Shown: positions 39,984 through 47,981 of the stretch, piece by piece | Numbering within the stretch: the first letter of the stretch is position 1 | Layout of the letters: each line of letters starts with the position of its first letter | Source of the DNA: Marinicauda pacifica | GTDB taxonomy: Bacteria > Pseudomonadota > Alphaproteobacteria > Caulobacterales > Maricaulaceae | Reading direction: 5' to 3' | Length of the DNA: 64,000 nt | Assembly: GCF_004793635.1 (NCBI RefSeq) | Contig: NZ_SRXV01000003.1 | Coordinates: forward strand, 248,001-312,000 | The notes under the pieces: model-generated | What the model saw: the letters and a program-made list of their open reading frames with translations, nothing else | Told to the model about the DNA's origin: nothing | The model's database searches: none | Translations under genes and position numbers: made by a program

Positions 39984-41108
39984 ATGCAGATTTCCAGCGT
40001 TTTCGACAGCGGCAATATCGAGTGTGTCTCCGCCGACAATCCGGCCGATATCCGGCTGAATATCCGCAAGGATAACGGCTCGGACTTCTATCAGTGGTTC
40101 TATTTCCGCTTGACCGGGGCACGCGGCATCCCCGTGACGCTGACCATCGAGAATGCGGGCAAGTCTGCCTATCCGGCCGGCTGGAAGGACTACCAGGCCG
40201 TGGTCTCCAGCGACCGGGAGAACTGGGAGCGCGCAGCGACCCGTTACGAGAACGGCGAGCTGGTCATCGAGCATACACCCCTGGCCGATGCGGTCTGGTT
40301 TGCCTATTTTGCGCCCTACACGATGACGCGCCATGACGAGCTGATCGCGGCCTGCCAGCATTCGGAAACGGCGAAGCTGGACGTGATCGGCCGGACGCTG
40401 GACGGGCGCGACCTCGACCGGCTGGTGATCGGCGAGCCCGGCGAAGGCAAGAAGACGATCTGGGTGATTGCTCGCCAGCATCCCGGCGAGAGCATGGCAG
40501 AATGGGCCGCCGAAGGTTTCCTGTCGCGCCTGCTGGACGACGCCGACCCGGTCGCGATCGACCTGTTGTCGAAGGCAGTCTTCCACGTGGTGCCGAATAT
40601 GAACCCGGACGGCAGCTATCGCGGGCACCTGCGCACGAATGCCAAGGGCGTGAACCTGAACCGGGAATGGGACAAGGCGAGCCAGGAAAACTCGCCCGAA
40701 GTCCATGCCGTGCTGACCGAGATGAAGAAGACGGGCGTCGATCTCTTCCTCGACATGCATGGCGACGAGGACCTGCCCTACAACTTCATCGCCGGGGCCG
40801 AGGGCGTGCCGGGCTTCACCCAACAGGACGGCGAGTTGCTCAACGCCTACAAGGACGCGCTGGCGCGCCTGAACCCCGATTTCCAGACCAAGCACGGCTA
40901 CCCGGTCGACGCGCCGGGATCGGCGGATTTGTCGATCGCGACGCACTGGATGGCCAAAGCCTTCTCCTGCCTCGCCATGACGCTGGAAATGCCCTTCAAG
41001 GACAACGCCAACCGGCCCGATCCGCAATTTGGGTGGTCCCCGGAGCGGTGCGTGAAGCTGGGCGCGTCCCAGCTCGACGCCATGCGGGAAGTCTTCGACC
41101 GGCTGTAA
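39984..41108 (+). CDS. M14-family zinc carboxypeptidase, cytosolic (CCP/AGBL-like)
   Basis: This 374-residue protein has an N-terminal beta domain (DFYQWFYFRLTGARG) of the kind seen in cytosolic carboxypeptidases. A catalytic domain follows with zinc ligands in ARQHPGESMAEW (His166, Glu169) and FLDMHGDED (His259), and a probable catalytic Glu335 in TLEMPF. No signal peptide is seen. Bacterial members are thought to trim C-terminal residues from peptides or modified proteins; the substrate is unknown. The ATG at 39984 is preferred to one at 39960 because of the GAAGG site and the conserved start. Confidence 0.85.
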   Translation: MQISSVFDSGNIECVSADNPADIRLNIRKDNGSDFYQWFYFRLTGARGIPVTLTIENAGKSAYPAGWKDYQAVVSSDRENWERAATRYENGELVIEHTPLADAVWFAYFAPYTMTRHDELIAACQHSETAKLDVIGRTLDGRDLDRLVIGEPGEGKKTIWVIARQHPGESMAEWAAEGFLSRLLDDADPVAIDLLSKAVFHVVPNMNPDGSYRGHLRTNAKGVNLNREWDKASQENSPEVHAVLTEMKKTGVDLFLDMHGDEDLPYNFIAGAEGVPGFTQQDGELLNAYKDALARLNPDFQTKHGYPVDAPGSADLSIATHWMAKAFSCLAMTLEMPFKDNANRPDPQFGWSPERCVKLGASQLDAMREVFDRL

Positions 41109-41128
41109 GCGCGGTTCGCCCTGCCCCG

Positions 41129-41980
41129 TCAGAGGCTGTCGAGCAACCGCTTCTTGGCCTTTGACGGGCTCAGCTCGAACACGTCTTCCGCCGCGTCCAG
41201 CGCGCGCTCGCACAGGCGCTTCTGCGCCTCGTCCAGCTCCCCGATCGCGCGGTCGTCACACGCGCCGGCCCGATCATCCAGCCGGGCGATAAGGCGGGAG
41301 AGATCATGGTGGTCGCCCAGGATGTCGGCGAGCTCGTTGGCATCCGACTTCTGCCGCTCGAGCGTATCCGGCCAGAGCCGCTTGCAGACGGTGACGTGGT
41401 AGCGCCAGTCCTTGACCCGCTTGCGCAATTCGTGAAGGCGGTGAGGGTCCGGCTCGTCCTTCGCGTCGTCCAGCCGCTTCACGGCGCGCTTGTAGGTGCG
41501 CGCCAGGCCCTTGAGCATCGCCTTGCGCGGCTTGTCGAACGGCTCCAGGCGGCCGATCTCGCTTTCCAGAGCGTCGAGCGCGGTGCGGCACTGGTCTGCC
41601 GCCTCGCCGCGGCGCACGCGCCGGGAATCCTCGCGCGCGCGGTCCGCCTCGTCGCGCAAGGCCCGGGCGAGGCCGGCATGCTCGCACTTCATCGAGGCGG
41701 CGCGCGCGATCTGCTCCAAGCTGTCGGCGTCGCGCGCCTCCTCCAGGATATTCGCCGCGCGCCGGCCGGCCGCATTGATGCGGCGCGACGCGGTCTTGTC
41801 GCCCTTGCGGATCAGGCGCGCATTCGACCGGACCTTCTTGATCGCCTTGCGCGCTTCGTGGACGCCCAGAATGGGATCATCCCCGATCCGGCGTAGCGCG
41901 CGGCGGGCGTTCTGGACCTCAGCGCGCATTACAGCGGAGATGGCGTTGAAATCGTCGCCGGAGCTGAACTTCTCGGTCAT
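41129..41980 (-). CDS. CHAD domain protein
   Basis: This 283-residue, highly charged, helical protein contains conserved histidines in the two halves of a CHAD domain: ILGVHEARKAIKKVRSNARL (about residues 38-57) and PDPHRLHELRKRVKDWRYHV. CHAD domains bind polyphosphate through these basic helices. It stands alone without the CYTH domain often paired with it. The ATG at 41980 was chosen because the upstream frame has no conserved content. Confidence 0.88.
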   Translation of the reverse strand: MTEKFSSGDDFNAISAVMRAEVQNARRALRRIGDDPILGVHEARKAIKKVRSNARLIRKGDKTASRRINAAGRRAANILEEARDADSLEQIARAASMKCEHAGLARALRDEADRAREDSRRVRRGEAADQCRTALDALESEIGRLEPFDKPRKAMLKGLARTYKRAVKRLDDAKDEPDPHRLHELRKRVKDWRYHVTVCKRLWPDTLERQKSDANELADILGDHHDLSRLIARLDDRAGACDDRAIGELDEAQKRLCERALDAAEDVFELSPSKAKKRLLDSL

Positions 41981-42012
41981 GGAAGACCCTTTGCTCAAAG
42001 CCTGGACCCGGC

Positions 42013-42807
42013 CTAGCGGCCCGGGTCGATCACGCCGCCGACGCTGGCATTGACGCGCCACCAGCCGGCGATTGCGTAGCGCGGCGCGGCGGCGGGGCGC
42101 ACCTCGTGCGGAATCTGCTCGGACATCATCAGAACGATGCTGCCCGCACGCGGTTCCAGAATGGCGGCGGGCGCCACGCCATCCAGCCGGTCCAGCGCCG
42201 GCCGGCCGCGTTCGTCCTGCTCATACCCCTCCCACACGGCAAGCTGGCCGCCATCTTCCGGGGTCCACCCGGTATTGAGATAGGTCACCATGGAGACGAT
42301 GCGCGAGCGCTCGGCCCGCTTTCCCAGACCCGCCGCCGCGCTGGCCGCGCGGCTCGGCGCGGTGAAGGCATCCAGGTGACGGGCATAGAAACCGCCGACC
42401 GGATAGGCGGCGAAATGGGCCTCGAACTCGAACAGGCCGGCAAACAGCGCTCGGTTGATCTCCAGGCGCAGCCGCTCGGCCCCGTCCAGGAAGGCGCGCT
42501 GGGCCGGGGTGACGCCATCGAGCCAGGCAATCTGGGTCTTGCGGATGGTCCGGTCGCGCGACAGCGCCGCGCCGCGCCCGATCCGGGCCTGCGCCAGCGC
42601 GCCGGCCTGGCTCATGGCCACCGTCTCGGCGCGCAAGGCCTCGACCAGCTCGATATCGAGTGCGCCCGGCGCAAAGGCCCAGCCGCGGCCGGCAAGCTGG
42701 CCGATCAGGTCAATGGCAAGATTGGGCCCGAACAGGGCGGTATCGTGAGCGGTCAATGCGGTGCATACCGGCAGCACGCCCCCGATGGGCGCGCGAGAGG
42801 CGCGCAT
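42013..42807 (-). CDS. 2-oxoglutarate/Fe(II)-dependent oxygenase (prolyl 4-hydroxylase-like)
   Basis: This 264-residue protein has the double-stranded beta-helix iron site: His144 and Asp146 in FYARHLDAF, His234 in SEQIPHEV, and the 2-oxoglutarate-binding Arg243 in PRYAIAGWWR. The VSMVTYLNTGWTPEDGGQLAVW segment matches the P4Hc subfamily. It would hydroxylate a protein or small-molecule substrate that is not known. It lies in a minus-strand series but is separated by its own start region. Confidence 0.85.
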   Translation of the reverse strand: MRASRAPIGGVLPVCTALTAHDTALFGPNLAIDLIGQLAGRGWAFAPGALDIELVEALRAETVAMSQAGALAQARIGRGAALSRDRTIRKTQIAWLDGVTPAQRAFLDGAERLRLEINRALFAGLFEFEAHFAAYPVGGFYARHLDAFTAPSRAASAAAGLGKRAERSRIVSMVTYLNTGWTPEDGGQLAVWEGYEQDERGRPALDRLDGVAPAAILEPRAGSIVLMMSEQIPHEVRPAAAPRYAIAGWWRVNASVGGVIDPGR

Positions 42808-42838
42808 TTAGAACCGCGCCATACCACTGGCAAGACAA

Positions 42839-43507
42839 TTATCCGAGCAGCTGACGCGAGAGCTCGGTCACCGTGTCGGCAAAGACCGGGGCGCGCGACT
42901 TGACCGCCTCGCGCACGACCACGCCGCCAAAGCCGATGAAGGCGTCGGCGGCCCCGTTGGCGAAGGCCTCGTAATCGGTGATGCCGTCCCCGACCATGAT
43001 CGCGACCTCGCGTCCGGTCAGCGTCTTGAGCGTCGACACGACGTGGGCCTTGCCGCCATTGCGCGAGAGCGGATTGGCCGTGTCGAAGCCGGTCACGACA
43101 TCGTCTTCATAGACGAAGCGGTTGGCGCGGATTTCGCCCGGCGAAAAGCCGAGATCCATCAGGGCCGGTTCGACCAGATCGGAAAACCCGCCAGAGACCG
43201 CGTACACGTCGCGTCCGCGCGCGCGCAGCTTTTCCAGCAAGTCCTCGATGCCCGGCGTGGCCTGGCCGCGCAGCGCCTTGGAAGCAGCGTTCACCTGCTC
43301 GCGCGTGAGCCGGGCGAGCGCGATGCGCGCTTCGAGCGAGCGGCGAAAGTCGAGCTCGCCCGCCATGCCGCGCGCGGTGATGTCGGCCAGCTCGCGGGCG
43401 CGCTCATCGCCGTCACCGGCGTCTTCGAGCGCGAGTTCCACAGCGAAATCGAGGCTTTCCAGCGCAAGCAGGGTGGAATCCACGTCGAATACGACCAGTC
43501 GGGTCAC
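42839..43507 (-). CDS. serB: SerB-like HAD phosphatase (phosphoserine phosphatase)
   Basis: This 222-residue HAD-superfamily enzyme has motif I FDVDST (Asp8, Asp10), motif II in YAVSGGFSD, a lysine in NGGKAHVV and motif III VGDGITDYEAF. The length and helical cap (ARGMAGELDFRRSLEARIAL) match the short SerB form without an ACT domain. It would make serine from phosphoserine. A related HAD phosphatase of different specificity cannot be ruled out. Confidence 0.85.
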   Translation of the reverse strand: MTRLVVFDVDSTLLALESLDFAVELALEDAGDGDERARELADITARGMAGELDFRRSLEARIALARLTREQVNAASKALRGQATPGIEDLLEKLRARGRDVYAVSGGFSDLVEPALMDLGFSPGEIRANRFVYEDDVVTGFDTANPLSRNGGKAHVVSTLKTLTGREVAIMVGDGITDYEAFANGAADAFIGFGGVVVREAVKSRAPVFADTVTELSRQLLG

Positions 43508-43636
43508 AGCGGTCTAAACCCCTCGGCGAAAAATGGACGGCCCGCTTAACCCGGATTGGCGCGGCGGGCCAGCCAAAGCGCAGCGCTTATCTGTGCAACT
43601 CACACGAGCGGGACCATGCAGCCACACCCCATGCGC

Positions 43637-43663
43637 GCCGGTCCTCCTTCCAGGAGGACCGGC
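43637..43663. terminator. Strong hairpin downstream of msrA
   Basis: A 12-base-pair perfect inverted repeat (43637-43648 with 43652-43663) has a 3-base loop and begins 9 bases after the msrA stop. There is no T run on either side, so it is an incomplete Rho-independent terminator or an mRNA 3' end stabiliser. Confidence 0.5.
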
Positions 43664-43671
43664 CGGACCGG

Positions 43672-44334
43672 CTAGGCGCTGACGCCGGTGCCGATCGGGC
43701 AGGTGACGCCCGTGCCGCCAATGCCGCAATAGCCGTTCGGATTCTTCGCCAGATATTGCTGGTGATAATCCTCGGCATAGTAGAAGGGCCCGGCCTCGCG
43801 GATCTCGGTCGTGATCGGGCCGCGGCCCGCGTCCGACAGGGCCGCCTCGTAAGCCGCGCGCGTGCGTTCGGCGGCCTCTTTCTGGGCCTCGTTCGTGTAG
43901 TAGATGGCCGAACGGTATTGCGTGCCGGTATCGCCGCCCTGGCGCATGCCCTGCGTCGGGTCGTGGTTTTCCCAGAACAGCTTCAACAGCGCCTCGGTGG
44001 AGATGACCGCCGGATCGTAGACGACGCGCACCGCCTCGGTATGGCCGGTCCGGCCCGAGCAGACTTCCTCATAGGTCGGGTTGGGCGTGATGCCGCCGGC
44101 ATAGCCAGCCGCCGTCACGAAGACGCCGGGCAATTGCCAGAAGATGCGCTCTACGCCCCAGAAACAGCCCATGCCCAGCTGGATTTCCTCCATCCCGGCC
44201 GGGACTTCGGCTTTCAGCGTCTCGCCCGTCACGAAATGGGTGCTGGCCGTGAGCACGGCCTGGAATCGGCCCGGCAGCGCCTTGTCGGCGGGAACCAGGG
44301 TGGTCTTCCATTCAGAACCGGAAAACAGCGCCAT
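43672..44334 (-). CDS. msrA: Peptide methionine-S-sulfoxide reductase A
   Basis: This 220-residue MsrA has its catalytic cysteine in [13 protein letters not shown] (Cys57). It also carries [34 protein letters not shown] and resolving cysteines near the C-terminus (C203 in GYCGIGG and C212 in TCPIG). It reduces methionine-S-sulfoxide in oxidised proteins. The ATG at 44334 has a GAGGAGA site and is the conserved start; the longer frame to 44448 is not needed. Confidence 0.95.
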   Translation of the reverse strand: MALFSGSEWKTTLVPADKALPGRFQAVLTASTHFVTGETLKAEVPAGMEEIQLGMGCFWGVERIFWQLPGVFVTAAGYAGGITPNPTYEEVCSGRTGHTEAVRVVYDPAVISTEALLKLFWENHDPTQGMRQGGDTGTQYRSAIYYTNEAQKEAAERTRAAYEAALSDAGRGPITTEIREAGPFYYAEDYHQQYLAKNPNGYCGIGGTGVTCPIGTGVSA

Positions 44335-44568
44335 GAAGAGCTCTCCTCGTATCGGGCAGTAACGGCCTTGTCTGACGCCTAGATAGGGTGGCGGACCGCG
44401 CGCGTCAGCACCTTGAACTGTTCGAGCCGGACACGCCAGACGGAGCACCGCACCGGCGCGGCAGCGCGGGCAGGACTTACCCCGTACCGGCCGCCTGCAA
44501 GAGCGCGCGCATCAAGCGTTCCAGCTGCTTGACTAGCCGGTGCCTTTGTTTAGGTTCCGCCGCCGCAC

Positions 44569-44658
44569 GGTGAGGTGGCCGAGTGGTCGAAGGCGCACGC
44601 CTGGAACGCGTGTAGGCGGGTAACCGTCTCGTGGGTTCGAATCCCACCCTCACCGCCA
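44569..44658 (+). tRNA. tRNA-Ser (anticodon GGA)
   Basis: The acceptor stem GGTGAGG (44569-44575) pairs perfectly with CCTCACC (44648-44654), followed by discriminator G and an encoded CCA. The D-arm GCCGAGTGGTCGAAGGC, anticodon loop CTGGAAC (anticodon GGA at 44603-44605), a long class II variable arm and a GGTTCGAATCC T-loop are all present. The length of 90 bases fits a serine tRNA. An integrase remnant begins 90 bases downstream. Confidence 0.97.
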
Positions 44659-44747
44659 TATTTTTATAAGTACCTGTATTCCTTATACGGCATTGAATAG
44701 AAAAGCCTTTTCGTTGCGACTTAGTACAAATTGTGGTACAAAGTCGC

Positions 44748-45764
44748 ATGAAGAAGGTTGAAGGATTTCCGAGGCTTTATCGGCGTGGCGATCGATACGT
44801 CTACCGCGCCGTTATCCCCGAGCCTCTCCGCAAATTCGCTGGCAAGTCGGAGTTCAAGCAGGCTTTGGCGACGGATAGCCTGAGTGAAGCCCGTCGACTT
44901 TGGGTCCAAGCTGAAGCCGCTTTCGAAACATTGAAGCGAGCGGCACAGAGCGAGGCAGACGCCGACCCCGCCACGGCTACCAGCGCTCAGACCCTGAAGC
45001 ACCTTACGGACTTCAATATCGAGCCAATAGTTCGACAGTGGCATACGTTCCGGATGGACGCTGAGTTGGACGGTCTGGCGGGTCTCTCCCGTCATGATCG
45101 AGCTTCTGAAGAGCGGTTCCAGGCGGTTCGCGAGGAATTCGAAGGATATGCTGAGCTGAGGCACTGGCGTTGGCGACATACGGCGCAGGAAGTAATCGAC
45201 CATCTTTGCCTGACGCACGGCTTCGAGCCGCCAGAGCCCCAAACGCATACATGGAACCGGCTTGCCGATCGGATCATGGAGGCCAGAGCTGATATTGCGA
45301 AGCGCGTATTGGCCCGCATGAGCGATGACTTCTCGGCCGCGCCCCTCGGCACTGATGCAAGCTTCACGCAGCGTGAACAAACACCTTCGCCATTGAACCC
45401 GGGTTCAGTTCCAAATGAGGCCACCAGCGCTCAGTCGTTGCAGGAGCTGGTGGAGGGCTACGCGTCTGATCGCGGGCGTGCGGTCTCGCGAGCTGGTACG
45501 GGAGCACCGCCATGGAGGCCATCGCCACGGTCAGCCTTCTCTTCGGTCTCGAAGGAGAGCTGCAGCCGGTTAAGTTCGGTGATTTCCGGGTCGGCCACGA
45601 CCGGGAAGCCCGGTGCGGGCTCGACCGTGTCGGCAAAATCATCAACGAGGTGGAGCGTGTTCTCGTCTTCGATCAGGGTCGCGAACCCGGTGCGGCGCGG
45701 GGTCTTGAAGCCGAAGCGCGTTCGTAAGGTCAGCGCGTCGGCATCCTCCGAGAGCCCGGCCTGA
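44748..45764 (+). pseudogene. Truncated tyrosine integrase (DUF6538-type N-terminus only)
   Basis: Residues 1 to about 240 match the N-terminal part of phage or island integrases: MKKVEGFPRLYRRGDRYVYR (DUF6538-like), SEARRLWVQAEAAFE and a core-binding SLQELVEGYASDRGRA segment. From about 45483 the protein turns into low-complexity Ser/Pro/Arg sequence, which is simply the antisense of the porin-like fragment at 45458-45883. The catalytic R-HxxR-Y half is absent, so the gene is inactive. GTACAAA direct repeats at 44724-44743 precede it. Base composition is lower in GC than that of its neighbours. It marks an old integration at the adjacent tRNA-Ser. Confidence 0.8.
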
Positions 45765-45883
45765 TCGACATGTTCGTAGCGCAGGCGAGCGTCCACGATC
45801 AGCCCGTCGGGGAGAACGGATGCGGAAGCGGCCGGCTCGGCTGCGGCGAGCGCAGCTGAAAGGGCGAGAAGAGATACGGTCAT
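45458..45883 (-). pseudogene. 5' fragment of a porin / alginate-export-like gene
   Basis: The start at 45883 has an AAGGAG site and encodes a signal peptide (LLALSAALAAAEPAASA). A barrel start follows (LIVDARLRYEHVDQAGLSED, LTLRTRFGFKTPRRTG, FPVVADPEITELNRLQLSF) typical of alginate-export-domain porins. Homology stops near 45535; the remaining codons read through the integrase-derived region to a stop at 45458. A full gene would encode about 400 or more residues. It is therefore a remnant created by the same junction that cut the integrase. Confidence 0.72.
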
Positions 45884-46074
45884 GGGATGGGCTCCTTGTC
45901 CTGATTTTCCGTTCTCTAGGTCATGGCGTGCGGCCCGGTATTGCTCTGGCACAAACGCGAGGGACATGTGTCCACGCCCCACGCTGTCCATCGGCGTTTG
46001 CGCTGCGACAAGGAAACGCGCTCCGGGCCGTGCGAGGCACGGCGGGTCACATCTATCACGAAGGGAGAACCCCG

Positions 46075-47837
46075 ATGGGCAGTTCGAACGGCGCGATCGG
46101 GGCCAAGGCCTATTTCCCCGGTCCCAAGTCGGAAAACGAATCCTGGGTGCGCGCCGAGTTCCAGGCGATCATCGATGACTGGTTCGACTGGCGGAAGCGC
46201 TATCGCGAGGACGACCCGTCGGCCCTGACGCCGGCCGAACGCATCGCGCCCGATTTCCTCAAAGAGCGCGAGGTCCTCGCTCAGGAACTGGAGACGCTGA
46301 AAACTCTGATGCGACGCGAGACTCCGACCTATTCGCCGCGCTATGCCGGCCACATGGTGGCCGAACTGACTCTGCCCGCCCTGTTCGGCCATTTCACCGC
46401 GCTGCTGCACAATCCCAACAATACCTCCAAGGAAGTCAGCCGCGTCGGCACGGTGATCGAGGCCGAGGCCATCGCCATGCTGGCGCGGATGCTCGGCTAC
46501 GATCCAGAAAACGCGCGCGGGCACTTTACCTCCGGCGGGACGATCGCGAACTTCGAAGGAGTCTGGCGCGCGCGCTACCGGCTCGATCACTGGCTCGCCC
46601 TGGCGCTCTGGATTGCCGAATACACGGGCGAGCGGCTCGACGTCTTCGCCGCGGCTCACATGGGCTGGGACAGATTCAAGGCGTTGATGGACCGGTTCGA
46701 GCCCGGTCAGGAAGAGCTGCGCAATGCGAGCACCGTTGCGGGCAATCCGGCCGATGTCTTCCGGCGCATCTCGAAGGCGAGCGGGGAGGATTATCTGGGG
46801 CCTGTTGTGCTGGTGCCGGGCAATAAGCACTTCTCCTGGCGCAAGGCGGCGAACGTATCCGGGCTGGGCGAGGAGGCGTTCTGGAGCGTCGGGCTCGACG
46901 AGGACGGTCGGCTCGACCTTGCCGACCTCGAACGCCAGGTCGAGCGCGCCGCGCGCGATCACAGGCCGATCCTCGCCGTGGTGAGCGTGGCCGGCACGAC
47001 CGAGACCGGCGAAATCGACCCGCTCGACCGCGTGGCCGATCTCCTCGATCACTGGCAAGCCGAACGGGGCTGGCGTATCTGGCACCATGTCGACGCGGCG
47101 TATGGCGGGTTTCTCTGCTCCATCCCGGGTGGGCCGCACGAGGACGTTCTCGATGAAAAGACGATCTCGGCACTTCGGGCGGTCGCGCGCGCGGACTCCG
47201 TTACGCTCGATCCGCACAAGCTCGGCTTCGTCCCCTATGCCTGTGGCGCCTTCCTGGTGCGCGGTGCCGACCGGTATGCGGTCTCGGTGTTCGATGCGCC
47301 CTATCTGGAGCGGCCGCATCTGGCCGACGATCTCTGGTCGGCAACGCTGGAAGGCTCGCGCAGCGCGGCCGGCGCGACAGCGGTCTGGCTGACGGGCAAG
47401 ACGATCCGCTTCGAGCCCGACCGCTTCGGGGCGATCCTCGCCGGGACGGTGGAATCCCGCCTCGTCTTCCAGACCGCGATCGCTAGCGGGGTCGCCGATG
47501 CCCGCTTTCTGGAGCCGGCCGACACCAATATCCTGTGCTTCTCACTGGGCCGGAAGGGTGAGGCGCTGTCCCATTCCAACCGGCGCACCCAGGCGCTCTA
47601 CGAGGCGATTCGCGAGGCCGGCGAGTTCTTCGTGACCACGACGACATTGAAAAGCCCGCAATATGCGAGCAAATCGCCCGGCACGTGGCGCGCTATGGCG
47701 GGCAGGCCGATACCGACAGCCTGGTGCTGGTACGCTGCGTCTTCATGAACCCCTACTGGGCGAGCCGGGACGTACGCGAGCGGCTCATTCCCGAATTCAT
47801 CGACTTCCTGAAGGCGTGCATCGCCAAGCTGGACTGA
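46075..47837 (+). pseudogene. PLP-dependent group II decarboxylase, frameshifted near the 3' end
   Basis: The product resembles tyrosine/glutamate-type decarboxylases: NPNNTSKEVSRVGTVIEAEA, FTSGGTIANFEGVWRARY, HHVDAAYGGF, and the PLP lysine in TLDPHKLGFVPYACGAF. The open frame from 46075 ends early at 47748 with unrelated residues. Reading from about 47667 in the next frame restores a good C-terminus (ARYGGQADTDSLVLVRC, NPYWASRDVRERLIPEF) that stops at 47837. One base appears to be missing near 47665. The full product would be about 587 residues. A sequencing error or a recent inactivation could explain this. The ATG at 46075 has an AAGGGAG site. Confidence 0.75.
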
Positions 47838-47864
47838 GATGGCAGCTGACTGCAGCAGACGATC

Positions 47865-47951
47865 ATCGAACAATCTCCGATTCAAGACACGTGGCTTGCC
47901 GTCAAGGTCCTGCTCGTCCCTCCCTATGCCGTGCTGGGTTATCTGGTTTGA
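47865..47951 (+). pseudogene. Possible SirB-family membrane protein remnant
   Basis: Twenty-eight codons before a stop at 47949 read DTWLAVKVLLVPPYAVLGYLV at the end, similar to the DTWLAVKVLLLVVYIVLG stretch I recall from SirB proteins. No start or N-terminal part is seen between this and the decarboxylase. SirB-like genes are sometimes near NnrS and denitrification genes. The assignment rests on a short match. Confidence 0.35.
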
Positions 47952-47981
47952 GCCGGCTTTCTTCTGGGTGGGGCAGTCAAG

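Noticed and set aside
45941-45954. TTGCT-N4-CACAA as an Fnr-like box for the decarboxylase gene
   Set aside because: Only the TTG and CAA cores match and it lies 120 bases before the start, so it is weaker than the other sites.
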